Below are positions 41,931-53,989 of a DNA stretch of 64,000 bases, piece by piece. Every line of letters starts with the position of its first letter. Position 1 is the first letter of the stretch. Source of the stretch: Parietaria judaica (Eukaryota > Streptophyta > Magnoliopsida > Rosales > Urticaceae); NCBI GenBank assembly GCA_954871525.1, contig OX940870.1, forward strand, positions 30,556,555 through 30,620,554. Reading direction: 5' to 3'. Made by a program: the position numbers and the translations under genes. Under the pieces are notes generated by a model. The model was not told where the DNA came from. It was given only the letters and a program-made list of their open reading frames with translations, and did no database searches.

Positions 41931-44900
41931 TCACTTGGCAGCGGCGAGCTTGGATCGGAGCTGCTTGGCGGCGGCGACCATGTGGGTGAGGGCAGGTTTG
42001 ACTTCCAAGTACTTGCGGGTCTTGAGGCCACAGTCGGGGTTGATCCACAGCACGTTGGACTCCAACACCGCAAGCATCTTCTCCGCACGGTCCGCGATTT
42101 CTTCCACCGATGGGATTCTTGGTGAGTGAATGTCGTAAACGCCGGGGCCGATCCCGGCACCATACTTGACGCCCTCGCGGAACACGGAGAGGAGCTTCTC
42201 GTCGGAGCGGGAGTTCTCAATGGTGATGACGTCGGCGTCCATGTCAATGATAGAGTGGATGATGTCGTTGAAGTTCGAGTAGCACATGTGGGTGTGGATC
42301 TGTAAAAACAGGCAAAGATTGAGCACATTTTGTATATGTGTGTGTGTGTGTATATATATATATTGATATGATCGAACCTGAGTAGTGTCTTGGACACCGC
42401 AGTTGGTGATTCTGAAAGAGTGAACGGCCCATTCGAGGTAGAAGGCCTCCTCCGACTTCCTCAGAGGCAAGCCTTCCCTGAGAGCGGCCTCGTCGATCTG
42501 GATCACCGTGATCCCGGCCTTCTCCAGGTCCTCAACTTCGTCCTTGATCGCCAAGGCAATCTGGTAGCAAGTCTCAAACCTGAGGGCGAAAAGGTTATGT
42601 TATTACATTTATATTCTGGTCAAAGAATTTGTGTATCAAAGTTAAAATACTAATCTCTATGCTTCTTCGTTACCTAGGCTGATCGTTTCTAACAAATGAC
42701 CAGTTCAGAATGGTGACGGGACCGGTGAGCATTCCTTTCATGGGTCGGTCAGTCATGCTCTGGGCCAAAGAAGACCAGTACACAGTCATGGCCTTCGGGC
42801 GGCTGACATCACCATAAATGATCGGGGGCTTGACACAACGAGAGCCGTACGATTGGACCCAGCCGTTGGCACTGAAGGCAAACCCGGACAGTTGCTCTCC
42901 GAAGTACTCAACCATGTCGTTCCTCTGATTGACACATCAAAATATTTAACTTCATTTAGTTATATTTCTTAATATATTATATTGCGAAAGCTATATCCAT
43001 CTCCTATCTGAGAGTACTCACCTCTGGCTCTCCGTGAACCAAAACATCAATGTCGAGATCTTCTTGGAGCTTAACGACCTTTTGGATTTCACCCTTGATG
43101 GCAGTGATGTAGTTCTCCTCCGTGATCCTATCGCATTATTAAACAACCGGTCAATTTCAGTTACGCATAAAAAAAAAGGAGATTGTCGAACGCAAGCAAA
43201 GTGAGAAACCGTACTTCTTCGCCTTGTACTCACGGCGAACTCTTCTGAGTTCAATGGTCTGAGGGAAGGATCCAATGGTGGTGGTAGGAAGAATAGGAAG
43301 CTTCAGTTTCTTCTGCTGGGCGTCGAGCCTCGAGCTCACGTTAGTGACACGACGGTGGTCAGAGCCCTTCAAAGCAGCAGCCTATGCGGAAAATATAAAG
43401 TTCCAGTCAGAAAGAGGAAAAACAAATCTTCACAAACTGAATCTCTCTAGTGATTTTTGGAACAATAAAACGGGTCAAACTTACAGCTTTCTGGACAGCT
43501 TCGTTGTTGACCCTCGGAGAGGATTTTCGTGATGCCTGAGCTTCAGCATTTGCAGAGAAAAATGCCTGGAGAGTGGAGAAAAATATGCAAAATATCGAAA
43601 TAAGATTCGCTTCATAATGTTTCTAGCATGCAATTCTAGATATACACGATGCAAGGCAGAGTTTGAAGAAAAAACATGTGAATTCAGCGAACCAGTAAGG
43701 AATCTATACCAAAATATATATATACCTCATCCTTGTCACCGCACAAAGCCTTGGCCAAGGCATTGACTTCAAGGACTTTCTGTGCAGCGAATGCGAGCCA
43801 GGACTTGATCTCCTTGTCTAGCTTGGTCTCATTCACGAGATCCACAGCGGTGTGGAGAAGCGAGCAAGAGGTCGAGACAACAAGCTTGTCTGCAAAATTG
43901 CATCCCTTCTGTTAGGCTAAAACATTTAAAAGATAAAACAGAAAAAAACTTACACGATTATTAAGATATACCTTTTCCGGCAATGCCCTCAAGAGCCTGA
44001 AGAGTAGTGAGGGAAGAAGCGAGATCATTAGCCCAAATGTTGCGACCATCGACCAATCCCGCGAACAAGTATTTGCCATCAGGGAATCCACTCTTGATCA
44101 ACTCGAGCGTCTTCTCTCCCCGGACAAGGTCAAACCCGTATCCAGTTACACCCTTCAGAGAGGTAAGAGTCTTGTACGCCGCAGCAGGGATATCAGCAAA
44201 GTAGGTCTCAATTACGACATTCAAACCGGACAAGGATGACTCTAGCTCCGAGTAGGCATGAGTGAAAGCCTGCAATTGGTGAGCGTCAAGATCCTTGACG
44301 AGAGTTGGCTCATCGAGCTGGATCCAGGAAGCACCAGCAGCCTTCAACTCGGCAATGACCTCCCTGTAACAGCACGCATTATAATTGGTCCACAGTGAAA
44401 AGAAAATAAAAAAAGCACAATAGAATTAGGGATCCGATTCTTACTTGTACACCGGCAGAATCTTGTCCAAGAGGGAAAGAAGAGGGAAGTTCTTAGCAAC
44501 GTCTTTCGCGGGTTTCGACAACAACAAGTAAGACACCGGACCAACAAGAACCGGAACAGTGTCGATGCCCAACTGCAATAAAATTTTGTTAAGAAAAAAA
44601 CATTAAGCAACATAGTCCAAACGCACGAATAGATCTGCTGCAAGTAAATACACCCAAAAAAGCGCCTAGAATCCAGAAAGCCGGTGTATTTTCGATCAAA
44701 TTCTGTAAACAGGCTTATCATTACAGGAGAATTTCTTATGAAGACTTACAGCCTTGGCTTCCTTGTATTCCTGAACAGCCTTGTGCGATGAGTAGGTGAA
44801 CTTGACATCGGGACTTAACTCAGGGACAATGTAATGGCTGTACCCAAGAGATAAAGTCATTAGTTAGTCGTACATTTCAAAGACCAATAAGCACTAGTTG

Positions 44901-45273
44901 AGGGCACGGCGGATCAAACTTACTAGTTGGTGTCGAACCACTTGGTCATTTCCATGGCGGGGACGGTAGCGTTTCCCCTAGCCATGGAGAAGAACACGTC
45001 GAACCCGATCTCTCCGCCGTTCCAGCTGTATCTCGGGGGAACAGCACCGAGCATGGCGGTGGTGTCCAACACCTGGTCGTAGTACGAGAAGGTGTTGCTG
45101 GGGATCAGCTTAATCCCGGCCTCAGACATCTGCTTCCAGATGGATCCCCGGAGATCCGCGGCCACCTTCTGCAAATCCTGGGCGCTGCTCTTGCCATCCC
45201 AGAAGGACTCCAAGGCGAACTTCAGCTCTCTCTTGGGTCCCATCCGGGGATATCCGACAATGTGGGACGCCAT
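41931..45273 (-). CDS. METE: cobalamin-independent methionine synthase (11 coding exons)
   Basis: Exons: 44924-45273, 44750-44837, 44445-44572, 43972-44363, 43726-43889, 43485-43565, 43215-43381, 43022-43127, 42674-42924, 42378-42579, 41931-42299. All GT-AG, phases join, giving 765 residues, the exact length usual for plant MetE. It transfers the methyl group of 5-methyltetrahydropteroyl-triglutamate to homocysteine, the last step of methionine synthesis and regeneration of S-adenosylmethionine. N-terminal half: [18 protein letters not shown] and [12 protein letters not shown]-terminal catalytic half: [34 protein letters not shown], and the zinc ligands in HTHMCYSNF (His, Cys), TIENSRSDE (Glu) and NPDCGLKTR (Cys). 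No transit peptide, so the cytosolic isoform is likely. Intact. Confidence 0.97.
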
Positions 45274-45780
45274 TGCTCTGTTCACCCAAACACCAACACA
45301 AATCACGTCAAATTACACATCTCCAACCTCTTTCAAAAAATATACGAAATCGAAATCCACCAGACCTGCACATCAAATGCTTTACACATGCTCAGCCATT
45401 AATGTACACACAAGAAGCGAGCTCAAGATCTAGCTCTCAACGTTAACAGAGAAAGCGATATGTAAATCAAAACCAGAACAAGAAGACGATGAAATGCAAG
45501 TCGGACTCGATTATAACAGACAGCAATCACGACATAAACGAAGCTCGAATCTCCAACAATTTTCCTAGAAGAAACAACAATCGAAGCACGAAGCAAAGAA
45601 TACCAGATCCAAAAACCAGATTGTGTCGCAGATCCAGAAAGTGGAAGCAAAAGCGAAAGGAGATGGAGAAGAAGGGATGTACCTGAAGCTGAAGGTGAAG
45701 GTGAAGGAGGTAGGGAGAGAGAAAGAAGCAGAGGATCTGGATATGGCAGTGAAAGGCGCGCGCGCGAGAAAGAATTGCCT
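45274..45780 (-). promoter_or_regulatory. 5' untranslated exon and leader intron of METE
   Basis: An intron in the leader runs from a CAG/GTACAT donor at 45683/45682 to an acceptor AACAG just before 45277, four bases upstream of the ATG. The 5' exon (from about 45780) is rich in CTTCACCTTC words. Leader introns of this kind often raise expression in plants; that role here is inference. Confidence 0.55.
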
Positions 45781-45865
45781 AAAGGCCTTCGAAAACATTA
45801 AATATCAATTGGTAACCAAAATATTATCCTAAAAAAATTGAAATAGAATATATATATATATATAT

Positions 45866-46412
45866 ATAAATTTTGGATAAAAAACGAGGGAGTTATGCCA
45901 AAAATATGAAAGATTATTTCACATCACATAATATTTTTGGCATAACTCACTCGTTTTTTTTATCCAAAATTTATAAACAAACACCCGTTATAAAGATAAA
46001 ATATTTATCTACAAGTTTTTAGTTTTACGTTTCACCATATAAAGTCATAAAATATATTAAAATTTTCTCGAAACAAATATTTTGTATTAAACTAACGTCT
46101 AATTTTACGTTGTATTTGAAATTTCGTATTTTTCTAAAGCTTATTTTACAAATCTTAAAACAACAAAGTTGTATATCTATCTCTTATCTTTCTAACCATA
46201 GGTCGTGCATAAAATTTGGACAAACAATGAGTGAGTTATGTCAAAAATACGAAACGTGTTCATGTAGAGGATGATAACTCTCTAACGGTCAACTAAGGAA
46301 AACACGAAAATATCTAACATATCAAACATTTGGTTCATTAGCCACCAAAAATAAACATTGGGTACATAATTCGCAAAAGATCAAACATTGGGTACATTAG
46401 CCGCAGTTTACC
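45866..46412. mobile_element. truncated copy of the MULE-like foldback family
   Basis: Collinear with the second half of 57302-58272 (shared CATAACTCACTCGTTTTT, TTGTACTTGAAATTTCGTATT-like and CATTGGGTACATTAGCCGCAGTTTACCC). It has the right terminal repeat only; the left half is lost except for a short inverted piece at 45866-45950. It lies just upstream of METE. Confidence 0.75.
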
Positions 46413-46413
46413 C

Positions 46414-46444
<31 letters not shown>

Positions 46445-46445
<1 letters not shown>

Positions 46446-48782
46446 AGAGCTGAAAGTCGCGACTCCCTATTCTCACAGCCGCGACGAATCGCGACGCTGA
46501 CTCAAAAGTCGCGACGAATCGCGATTCGTGCGTGTGGTCGCGATGGGAAGATGGCGATCCGCGTGATGGGCAATTGACGGCTCTCGCTGAGCCACGTCAG
46601 CAATCCGAGTGAAGTGGTAGTTTTTGTGTTTCTTTGTGGCAATAATATTACTTTTTACCCTAATTTTATTACCCAACCACAATAATAATTCACCCACTTC
46701 ACCCACCTCAATAATTATTCACCCACCCAACACTCTCCTCAAATCTTATAAATACCACCTCTCCCACCCTCATTTCCTCACCAACAATCTTCCATCTCTC
46801 TCTCAAATTCTCTCAACTCGCTAAGTTTTGTTCCCTCTAAAGCTCCCAAGTCTCAAATTTCCCATTATGTCTCGAAGAAGCGGTAGTTCCGGGGGTCGAA
46901 GGGCGGCTAGGGATTTGCAACCCCAATTTATTCGCGCGGGGCCATATCAAGCTACGCCCGAGGGCTATATTCCCGTTATGCTACCGGAAGAAATATTTCC
47001 CTCCCAACCAAATCCAAATTATCCCGATGATACCCAACGGTCTCTAAGACCTAGTCTAGTCCGGGCGATGGGCGCGCACGACGCCAATCCGGAGCATGTG
47101 CCCGCATCAATGGTGGAGGCGGTACGTCGATGTTGGGAGACGAGAACCACCGATCCATTATTCGCACTCATGTTTCAAGGCGGACCCGTCGACGACCGCG
47201 AGGAGGACGAAACTCAACCGCCGGAGGAACCACCTCAAAGACGCGATCTTGCCGAGGAGGACCTTCCGACTCCGCACCATTCCTCCGTTGTCGGCTCGTA
47301 CCACGATGGTTCTCCAATCTCTTCCCATCACGAAACCGGCGAAGGCTCCGTCCAACGTCCTCGATGTGCTCGGGTAACCAAAATAAACCCTCTTTGAATC
47401 ATGGTCTTTCGGGTGTTTATCAAATTTCGTGTGCTTTCAAAGAATTCGAAAAAATGACCCTATTATTTCTCCGCTTATTGAGTCCATGGTTTTGAAATTC
47501 AAGTCATACTGGGATCCACCCCCGTTTTCGTTTTGCTTCGGTGCTATTCTAGACCCTCGTCTTTCGGATGCGTATGGGCCAATGATGATAGCAATCGGAG
47601 AAAACCTAGGGGCGGATTATCGTAATTATGTTAATGTTGTTAATGAAGCTTTTTATGAATTGAACAGTGAATACGACAAACGGTTCCCACTGTTCAACGC
47701 ACAGGAGGAGCAAAGGGCAGTGATGGCAAGCCCAACCAAGACGGGATTAGACTTCAGCCGGAGACTCAAGCAACGGCTAAGTCGCGGGGAATCCACTACG
47801 CCGTTGGCGGGCAACACGGAAGACCAACCGGCAGAATTGAAGCGCTACTACGGCCTGCTATTCGACGAAGAATCCGACGAGTTCGACGTCATTAAGTGGT
47901 GGAAGAATCAAAGGGACAGATTTCCGATATTGACGAGAATGGCGAGGGATATACTGTCCATCCCCATTTCTAGCGTTGCTTCGGAGAGCGTTTTAGTACG
48001 GCTCAATATCTCATCAACGACCAGCGGGCGTCAACCACCAACACACACGTCGAGCAAATAGTGGTGTTGAATGATTTGTTGTTCCAGCCCCCCGTGATTG
48101 CCGAACGCTCCAAACCAAGCGAACTGGAGCTAATGACGGAAATGTTCAACGCAATGTTCCCCGAGTAATGATGTGCTCTTTCCTCTCTTTGTTTTATGTT
48201 CCTAAGGAGGGTTTTACAAGAGAGGTTTTAGTGAGGCATCTTGTAATATTTACACTGAATATTTACAACTCTCTTCCACCTTATTGTAATATTAACAATG
48301 AATAATACAACTTTTTTTTTTCAAATATCTCGTCTTATCGTATATATTTATTTGTTGATTAAATTTGTTCAAATTATTAATATGTTAAAAATTAATATTT
48401 ATTAACATATGTTACAAATTAAAAACTAACATATAAATCAAACTTATTAAATGTTACAAAATAATAATTATAACATATTTAAATATTAATTTTGAAATAA
48501 ATTAATTACAAATAATAATTATAAATAGTAAACATATTTAAATATAGTTTTGAAATTATTGATAAAGTTTGATAATTAAATTCAGTTAAAAACTAACAAA
48601 GTTAAACATTGAAAACAACTAGGTACATATGCCGCAAAGTACAAGAACTGAATAACCCAAATTTCTCGCCCCTGGTCGCGATTTCGCGCGACGCCGCCAG
48701 TCGCGACCCATCGCGACGCCACAACTCGCGACTTTGGCGATTCACATCGCGACGAGTCGCGACGTCGCCAATCGCAACTCTA
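46445..48782 (+). mobile_element. hAT element with TAGAGCTG/TAGAGTTG ends and CGCGACG subterminal motifs
   Basis: Left end TAGAGCTGAAAGTCGCGAC, right end complement TAGAGTTGCGATTGGCGAC. Both terminal 120 bp are packed with TCGCGACG-type words, typical of transposase-binding subterminal repeats. Between them lies a broken hAT transposase (46867-48168). The left flank is a (TG)n run and no clean 8-bp duplication remains. It shares termini with the MITE at 37702-37954. Confidence 0.75.
46867..48168 (+). pseudogene. hAT transposase, internally deleted and frameshifted
   Basis: The N-terminal frame starts MSRRSGSSGGRRAARD (ATG 46867) and stays open to a TGA at 47397. A second frame from about 47417 carries the later hAT region (FGAILDPRLSDAYGPM, YELNSEYDKRFP) and the C-terminal dimerisation block (ELKRYYGLLFDEE, FDVIKWWKNQRDRFPILTRMARDILSIPISSVASESV). 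Just after SVASESV the frame shifts by one near 48000; the remaining conserved tail (LINDQRAST, VEQIVVLND) continues in another frame to TAA at 48168. BED zinc finger and DDE core residues are not seen, so an internal deletion joins the two parts. Dead as a protein, though its termini may still be mobilised. Confidence 0.8.
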
Positions 48783-51189
48783 AGGGTGAGTAAATTTGAT
48801 AAGAAATAAAATAATAAAATCAAAATACATACTATTTCATTATTAAAAAAAAAAAAAAAAACTTATTTTTATCAAGATAACTAGATTAAAATAAGATAAA
48901 GCAAAATACATATTACAACATAATTAATTTGCTTTACTTACATAATTAATAAGTATGAAAACATTGTGACGTTCCTGATAGGTGGTGGATAATTGGCCGA
49001 ACACAAAACTAAAAGCATGAAGCTAGTCTGAAAAATAAAAAATAAAAACACAAATTAAACCGCAAAGATCGAGTGGTGCAACAGCGCATAATTCAACTGA
49101 TTTAAATAATTACGTTGAATTGAATAATACTTGTGGCAGCTTGTAGTTAAATGGTAGCATTTTGTTATTGTTCATTAATATATAAATATATGTGGTAATG
49201 TAAAATAGAGAAGACCATATTAAAAGAAATATAATGATCAAGCAAATGTTAAATATGTATTTAGCATACATAACAGATAAATAACTATAAATAGGTCGAA
49301 TGATAATTATTATTATTATAAAAAAGATACATCATACAATAAGAATACAAATCTAAAACTAATTATTAAACAACATACTTTCTTGCCTAAGAGATGGAGA
49401 ACCACGTTAAGCTGACTAGTTCGTCGTTTTTCTTCCGTGGTGATTGAATCTCATAGTTAACACACTCTTATTTTGACAAACCAACATTCATTTTTTAATG
49501 CCTTATCTAAAGTCTAAAGATAACAATTCCATGCTCTTGTAATTTTTTTAATCTTATTATACTATTTTAAATAGCAATGTAAATGTCAATGGTTTAATTT
49601 TAAAAGTTATAAAAAGAACTGTGTAGATATCAACGGTTTCAGTGTAAAAGTTTTCTTTTTTAAAATAGTTGAATCTGTACATTATGATAAAATCTAGAAA
49701 AAAAAAATACTATATATAACTAAATATATATAACTAAATATAATTATGTGTAACATGAGTCTTATGGAAGACTTTCCGTGTATGGCGCGTGCAAAATATG
49801 TGACTCAATCATCAAGAAGATCAAGACAATCAGAATAAAGTCAAGATGCACAGTTGGACGAGATATCTAGATGTTGGAACATATTGTTCATTCATGGAAG
49901 ACATTTATTGCTAGAGATTTGAGTGTCAGATTTGGACTGGATAAGGTTGATGGATGAGTTGTCTGAACAACTGTCAACACGGAATCAGAGTTAATGTCCA
50001 AGATCTTCATCAGATTTAGTGTCCAAGATCGTCATAGTTATCACCACGATCTTCATCATGCATCTGCATCATCAAAGAGCGGATTGCAACATCAACACCT
50101 TGGATAGTTGTGATTGAAGATTGCCAATCGTTCATTCGATCACCCAAGATCGTTGAGCCATTATTGCCTTATTTGGTTGCCAATTTTTTTACCGGCTATA
50201 TAACCTTTGTTGGTTGTGGTTAACAACTAGCACGTCAAAATGTAAAAATCTTCTCAAAGGAAGCAGGAGGGTCTTGCGATCTCATTCGAGGAGTGATGGC
50301 TGGATTATCAACGGTTGAAGCATCCAAGGTCGTTTCCGATAGGAGCTCCTCTAAGGAAGCCGGAGGGTCTTACGATCTCATTCAAGGAATGACGATTGGT
50401 TGTACGACATTTGAAGCATCCAAGGCCGTTTCCGAAGAGGATTGCCATACTTTCTCCCTGGATTTGGATCACTAACTACGCCTGGTCCTGACGGGGAGTT
50501 GTCTATTCCCTTATGAAACTCAATTAAGTATCATGTATAACCGTGTAACATTTTTGAATGTTTTCTAGTGGACTAAAGTATCTTGGTCATTGCCCCGCAG
50601 AGTAAGTTCCCAAGAAGTGTTTGCGAACTGTATTACCAAATATCGCGTGTTCACTTGTCTTTCACTTTATACTCGTGTTTGGTAATCTAGGCGATTTTAC
50701 TGTGTTGATTTAATTGTCTTGACAATGTCACCAACATCGTTAGTATACGATTTCATAACCACAAGAATAAGAATAAGTCATGCATGAATTAAAGAATTAT
50801 TAAGACCATGTTGCATCACATATATAAAATCAAACTAAAAATAGTAATAAACAAACAAAAAAATAAGAAAATGTTAAAAAGATTTAACAAAAATAAAGAA
50901 AAGACACGAATAAAATAGACGCTATATATAGGCAAATATTCAAAATGAGTTTTCAAAATTTATGTATGTTTAATGTCTTTATAAAGTACAACGTATAAAA
51001 AATGTTTATTTTTGTTGCAATGATTCTTGAAGACGACGAGAATTTAAATAGAGTTGTGAAAATCTAATTGTAAGCAAGAGCACGTTTTTAGAAATATATT
51101 GTAGAAAGAGAGTGGGTAAATTCAAAAATTAGAAGTTATTTATTTTTGAACTATGCACATGTATTTATAGAGTAACCAACCGCTTCACC
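48783..51189. other. AT-rich intergenic stretch with a possible retroelement relic
   Basis: No gene. A GC-richer part at 49740-50750 ends in sequence resembling the tail of an LTR (TTCACTTGTCTTTCACT ... GTCACCAACA) and holds a tandem repeat, but I could not find paired ends or a target duplication. Confidence 0.35.
50255..50445. repeat. imperfect tandem repeat, about 97 bp x 2
   Basis: Two adjacent units each containing AAGGAAGC-GGAGGGTCTT-CGATCTCATTC and GAAGCATCCAAGG-CGTTTCCGA. They differ at roughly one base in six. The 60-codon frame across them is the only open frame and has no known relatives. Confidence 0.7.
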
Positions 51190-51577
51190 AAAAGTTGCGA
51201 CTCTTTGGAAGGTGACTGTTAGCCCCAAACAATACTACTCTTCAACATATCTTTTGGGATGCAAAACCAATAGTTTCACCATAAGTCGCAACCCTTCGGA
51301 AGGTGACTGTACAATGTAACTTATATATGTCACGAAATGTTGTAACTATACAAAATGAAGAGTTGCAACCTTACAATGTTTCACTAAAATAATTACCCAA
51401 AGTTTTAAAACAAAGAGTTGCCATGAAAAGTTGCAACCTTATATTGTTTCACTAAAATAACTACCCAATACGATAAAAAGAAAAGTTGCAATGAATAATA
51501 TATTATTTCACTAAAATAACAACCAACTAGTAAAACGAAGAGTTGCATGAAGAGTTGCAACCTTATATTGATTCACT
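51190..51577. repeat. AGTTGCAACC minisatellite, left part
   Basis: Units of about 65-70 bp with AAGAGTTGCAACCTTA-AT-TTTCACTAAAATAA-TACCCAA repeat with variation at 51355, 51427, 51490 and 51545. An older pair (GTTGCGACTCTTTGGAAGGTGACTGT and its variant) lies at 51193 and 51281. The array resumes at 52210, after an insertion. Confidence 0.65.
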
Positions 51578-52209
51578 TAAGGTTTAAAATTTCGCTTGCT
51601 GATGTCGTTTCACATTTTTCGTTTTATGGATATATCGCTTGCCGATGGGTATGTCGATGGGCAAATCGTAAAAAAATGGCATACCGCATGCCGCATATAC
51701 CGCATTTTTCGCATGGGCATACCGCATGCCGATGGGGTTTTTTAAGGATAACCTGTAAAAAATATTTAAGTATTTACGCAAGATATTTATATAAGTTCAA
51801 AACTACATATTTAATAAATACAAGACATAATTGCATACAACAAACACATTTGTAACTTAAATATGTAGGTGAAATGTATAATACTAAGTCACTTTATTGG
51901 TTGAAGTGTATAATATTAAGCCAAATTATTATGTGAAGTGAATATTATTGTGTTGATATAATTATTTTTACCAAAAGTTTAATAGGTATTTTTGCCGAAA
52001 TCTACCAAAAATAAGATTTTTTGCGAAATTCCAACCATATTTCGCAATTTTTACACACAAAAACGACAAGAGATTTTCCACCCCCGTGCCCATGCAAATT
52101 TCGCGAAAAATGTTAAAATGACAGAGAAAAGACACGAATTTCCAACCGCATATCTCTGAAAAACGAATTTTCAGCGAATTTCCATGCAAAATTCGCGAAA
52201 TTTAATACC
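51578..52209 (+). repeat. repeat element interrupting the minisatellite (GCCGATGGG copy 3 plus TTCGCGAAA part)
   Basis: Begins GGTTTAAAATTTCGC and ends GCGAAATTTAATACC, which are near inverted repeats. The first third (to about 51830) matches 2705-2950; the last part (51960-52209) matches 10435-10730. Flanks TTCACTTAA and TTCACTAAA may be a target duplication, but they are also part of the minisatellite unit. Confidence 0.55.
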
Positions 52210-52265
52210 ATGGTTTCACTAAAATAACTACCAAAATTATTAAAATGAAGAGTTGCAACAAAGAT
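52210..52265. repeat. AGTTGCAACC minisatellite, right part
   Basis: GTTTCACTAAAATAACTACC and GAAGAGTTGCAAC continue the unit left incomplete at 51577. Confidence 0.6.
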
Positions 52266-52392
52266 TTTTATATGTTTATTTTTTTTATTAATAATTACCA
52301 AGACAAGTTTGATTTTTCTATCAAAAATAATTTAAAAAGAGAGAAAAAGAACAAGATGTCAAATCCTTCAATTTTAAGAAGAAGTCTTATTC

Positions 52393-52397
<5 letters not shown>

Positions 52398-52460
<63 letters not shown>
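52398..52460. repeat. (CA)n(TA)n microsatellite
   Basis: CACACACACA followed by an uninterrupted TA run of about 50 bp. Confidence 0.9.
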
Positions 52461-52463
<3 letters not shown>

Positions 52464-52464
52464 C

Positions 52465-52557
52465 AATAATGCCAATTGTTCATACACCGCGAATAAATAA
52501 TGCCAATTGTTCATACACCGCGAATAAATAATGCCAATTGTTCATACACCGCGAATA
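52465..52557. repeat. 31-bp tandem repeat x 3
   Basis: Three essentially perfect copies of a 31-bp unit containing ATGCCAATTGTTCATACACC, directly after the TA microsatellite. Confidence 0.9.
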
Positions 52558-53989
52558 TATAATTTAATTCAAGTACGTGTAATATTTGCCAATAATATCA
52601 TCCTAGAAGAAGAAAAAAAAAACATGATCGTTGACTCTTGTGGGTTAGTTGTCATTGACTAACTCATTTTGAAATTGACATGTAGAAAATAACTAATGAA
52701 TGGTTAACTAAATATCAAGTCGGTGCGCACATGTAACTTGTTTCCTCTAAAAAATTATATGACCGATAAGACAATGACTATTTCCTTTTAATTTTATATG
52801 GAATATATACTGCGAAATCAATCATCAAGGTCTTCAAAATGATACTTTGCTTATAATTATAAGATCCCTCAAAGTTGCACAATATAAGGGATATCTGAAT
52901 CAAAAGTATATAAAGTTGTCAATAGAGTCGGTATGTATATAAATATTTTATTTTTCAACAGTAAAAATATATATATAAAAAAATAAGATAACCGGGGAGG
53001 CATGTATAGAATATTTATTTTGAGCGGCACATGTATAGAGAATTAGTAAAACTGGGACGACATTTAATAAAAAAAAAATAGATGGAGGTCCATCGTATAC
53101 AATGTTTATTGGATATTTATAAATAAAACTTACACGACGTGATAAATGGTAAACGACATTATTAGGGATGAAATAAAAGAAAAATGCAAAAACCAATTCA
53201 TGGAAAGAAACTGGTGTAGGAGAAATATGTAGAACACGAAGAACGGATCTTAGGCGAGATAAAACTCGACTATGACAAGCAAGAGCTCGACCTTTTTCTT
53301 ATTCAAAACAAAAACTCCTTCTAAAATGAAGTTCAATCAATGTAAATAGGTTCAGAAGGCATAAAAGGAAACGACATAAAATTGGTAACAAATATCACTA
53401 AAACAGAGAGCAAAAGAGAAAGCAATATTTAAAATATCAAAGCAAATAATGATGGCCAAGGTGTGGTGAGGATCTTCCGCTAATTCTTTCCATTCCTATC
53501 CCGAGCCTCCATGAAAGAAAGTCCGAGGATATCGGCATCAGAAACTGATTACATGAAATTTTAAAAAATTAATTTTCAGTATAACGTGGTATCGAGTCAA
53601 ACACGCCCAGGTGCAATTGACACCTACCTATTACATAGACTGATTATAGCATTAGACACGAGCATGGATATGTGCAATCATCCCAATATTTTTTTAAAAT
53701 TTTGTAAAAGTTTGCAGTTAAAAACAAACATCGTACACGCCCCCAATTTTTCTAACTATTTACACTTTCGTTGAAAAAAATATCATGTGGATGCAACATT
53801 AGTTGACAAAATATAGTATACTATTAGGCAAATATCTTTCAATATAATTATATTATAAAGTATAAATATTTACCATAAGCTATTTTAATAAAACATATTA
53901 GTATATCAGTTAGTTAACGGTTAATTCCCAAAATTTGATCAACACAAATTGATATTACTTTAGTATTTTGAGAACTTACTGTCACTGCA
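52558..53989. other. AT-rich intergenic stretch, no gene seen
   Basis: Only short frames. A TGGTATCGAGTC near 53588 resembles a degenerate tRNA-Met primer-binding site, so a decayed LTR may lie upstream, but no LTR pair was found. Confidence 0.35.

Noticed and set aside
46867..47397. An independent host gene of 177 residues
   Set aside because: It is collinear with downstream hAT transposase sequence and sits inside hAT-type ends, so it is the N-terminal part of a dead transposase.
51190..52557. A CRISPR-like array
   Set aside because: Units are contiguous or diverged minisatellites without uniform spacers, and the genome is a plant.
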